A stretch of 64,000 nucleotides of DNA from Ifrita kowaldi (taxonomy: Eukaryota > Chordata > Aves > Passeriformes > Cinclosomatidae), in the NCBI GenBank assembly GCA_013398055.1, contig VZRS01004527.1:1-64000 (forward strand). Direction: 5' to 3'. Positions within the stretch are counted from its first letter, which is position 1. Every line of letters starts with the position of its first letter. Made by a program: the position numbers and the translations under genes. This document shows, piece by piece, positions 62,401 to 64,000 of the stretch. The notes below the pieces were generated by a model. The model was not told the origin of the DNA. It saw nothing but the letters and a program-made list of their open reading frames with translations, and ran no database searches.

Positions 62401-64000
62401 GCTTATAGAATGGAACCTGATGTGATCCTAATATCCGGATATTTAATATTTTTAAAAGAAATCCTCTAGGTTTGAGCTATGCAATAACATTCTTTCCCAG
62501 GAGACTGAAGGCAGATGCACAAAAAGCAGAAGCATTCTACTGACCGGAGTTTCTTCTGCCTCATTATCACCCTCTTATTTCAGGTTAGCTGAACTATAGC
62601 TAATCTAAAACAGTCTTCATCAGAAACTGAGATGTTAAAGAGAAAACATCTTAACCAGGTCAGAGACCTAACAGCAAAAACTCTCTTAGTTCTCCTGCTC
62701 TGCTTCCAGAGCATGACACAGCCTCAGATCCAATCACTACTTGCTCTAGCTTGCTCTGAAGCCAGGCAACTTGTGTATGCCACAGCAAAATGAAGCCCAA
62801 ATGGATAGAAAGTGTTAGTGTATTTATGTTGGTGGTTTACATTTTGTATGTCACAAAGTATTAGTCTTTTAATATGATAATTCACATCCTATGGGGAATA
62901 GCAAAAGTCCTGGTAAACAAGCTGTGATAACGAAGGGTCACACTGTTTAAGGTAAGGTCAGAACTATTATTAATATTTTTGAACACAGCTGAAGTTCAAA
63001 GTTCCTTACAAAATTAAATCCTACTATATCCATCTTTCTTCACTCTCTCAGCTCTGATTACCTCTTTCCCTTCGAACAGTTCTCTTCAAAGCAGCTGCAG
63101 ATGCAAATATTAGTTTTGCTTTGCATTGCACGTGAAGGGTGCATCCTTCTGGGTTTAATACACTAAGAAAAATTTTTATGCAAACCTGAAGCAAAAAGCA
63201 GCAGAGCACTGAATTAGCTCTTTGCTCAGCTTCTCAGCAGTGCTCAGGGTCTGTGTCATGTATTTTCTTTCCAATCTGACTTTATTAAACATTTCTAAAG
63301 TTTTAAGAAATCGGTTAGGTTTTTACTCAACGAAAGTCAGCTTTGTCCCAGGCATTGGTACTTCAAAACAACACACACCATTCTAAGCAAAAAACATAAG
63401 GTTTCAAAACAAAGCATGTGGCATGAATATTAGCATCAGTTTCATGACTGGCCCTTACTATATTTATACAAAACAGCATCACGTCCTTGAGATGTTTTAG
63501 GAACACAAGACAAGGGCTTCACTGCCCACATTCCTCTTCAAAAGCACAAAGATTACAAGGTTTAGATTCGGCATGTAATGCCAGTTTTTATTCTGTGAGA
63601 AGACAACAGCAGGGCTAGAAGCTCTACACAGCAGTCAGCCCAGTGTTCCTGTTGCTACAGAAAATTCCCTTTCTAATCCTAGACCTAAGCAGTCTAACCC
63701 AAAAAGAGAGGGAGTAACGAGTAGGTCCTGCTTCCTGTGTGCAAGGCAGAGACATGGCAGTTTGTCAAAACACTCAGTCAGACAGTGTCAAAGCTGACTG
63801 CACACTCAAGAAGTCCTAGCCCAGTACATAGCCACAAGATTCCTTCTTTCCGAAAGGAAGAGCCACCAGGAAAATGCCTTCCTTTGGATTAGGGTATGTA
63901 GTAGCAAGTCTTCACTGAAACATGATCTCTGCATTTACAGGCTACATGCTTCAAAGGCAATCCAAAAAAACCCCTGAAATTAGACAATTTGCCCACCTGA
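59481..64000. other. Non-coding stretch, no recognised gene
   Basis: 4.5 kb of AT-rich, unique-looking DNA. No interspersed repeat, RNA gene or coding exon recognised. Open frames reach at most about 97 codons (61159-61452) without motifs. Confidence 0.55.

Overview
The window looks like a piece of bird nuclear DNA, probably from a passerine. It is AT-rich and poor in genes. Nearly all the interspersed repeats I can recognise are avian CR1 LINE fragments. Two LTR-type repeats belong to endogenous retrovirus families, and a short element at 44488-44608 joins a tRNA-Ile-like part to a CR1-like 3' end. That last architecture is known from the passerine TguSINE1 family, so I lean to a songbird, but only by inference.

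I find no protein-coding gene I can defend. The open frames longer than about 120 codons are either CR1 reverse-transcriptase remnants (58506-59117, 37820-38445, 41182-40793, 45356-44925), chance frames in GC-richer stretches, or frames through microsatellites. The sequence fits intergenic DNA or a very long intron. One weak candidate exon lies at 27810-27940. No tRNA, rRNA, snRNA or miRNA gene was recognised.

Layout. 1-440: AATAG microsatellite that is the tail of a minus-strand CR1. 4.9-6.0 kb: CR1 ORF2 fragment (+). 10.5 kb: CR1 3' end (-). 20.1-21.0 kb: exact 214-bp direct duplication. 30.4-31.5 kb: LTR-type repeat copy A, holding an assembly gap. 36.0 kb: CR1 3' end. 37.4-39.1 kb: CR1 (-) broken by single Ns around a false-looking 564-bp duplicate. 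40.7-42.0 kb: CR1 (+). 44.3-45.8 kb: CR1 (-) with a SINE-like insertion. 51.0-52.7 kb: LTR-type repeat copy B, holding a GAAA microsatellite and a younger 784-bp solo LTR with a 5-bp target duplication. 57.6-59.5 kb: CR1 (+) with another CR1 nested in it. 59.5-64 kb: no recognised element.

The most interesting signal is a pair of homogenised blocks. Two pairs of oppositely oriented CR1 copies share about 280 bp at 100% and about 98% identity, while the flanking homologous sequence is far more diverged. Both blocks carry shared disabling mutations. This is what ectopic gene conversion between dead CR1 copies, or a mosaic source element, would leave. I see no new enzymatic or defence system here.
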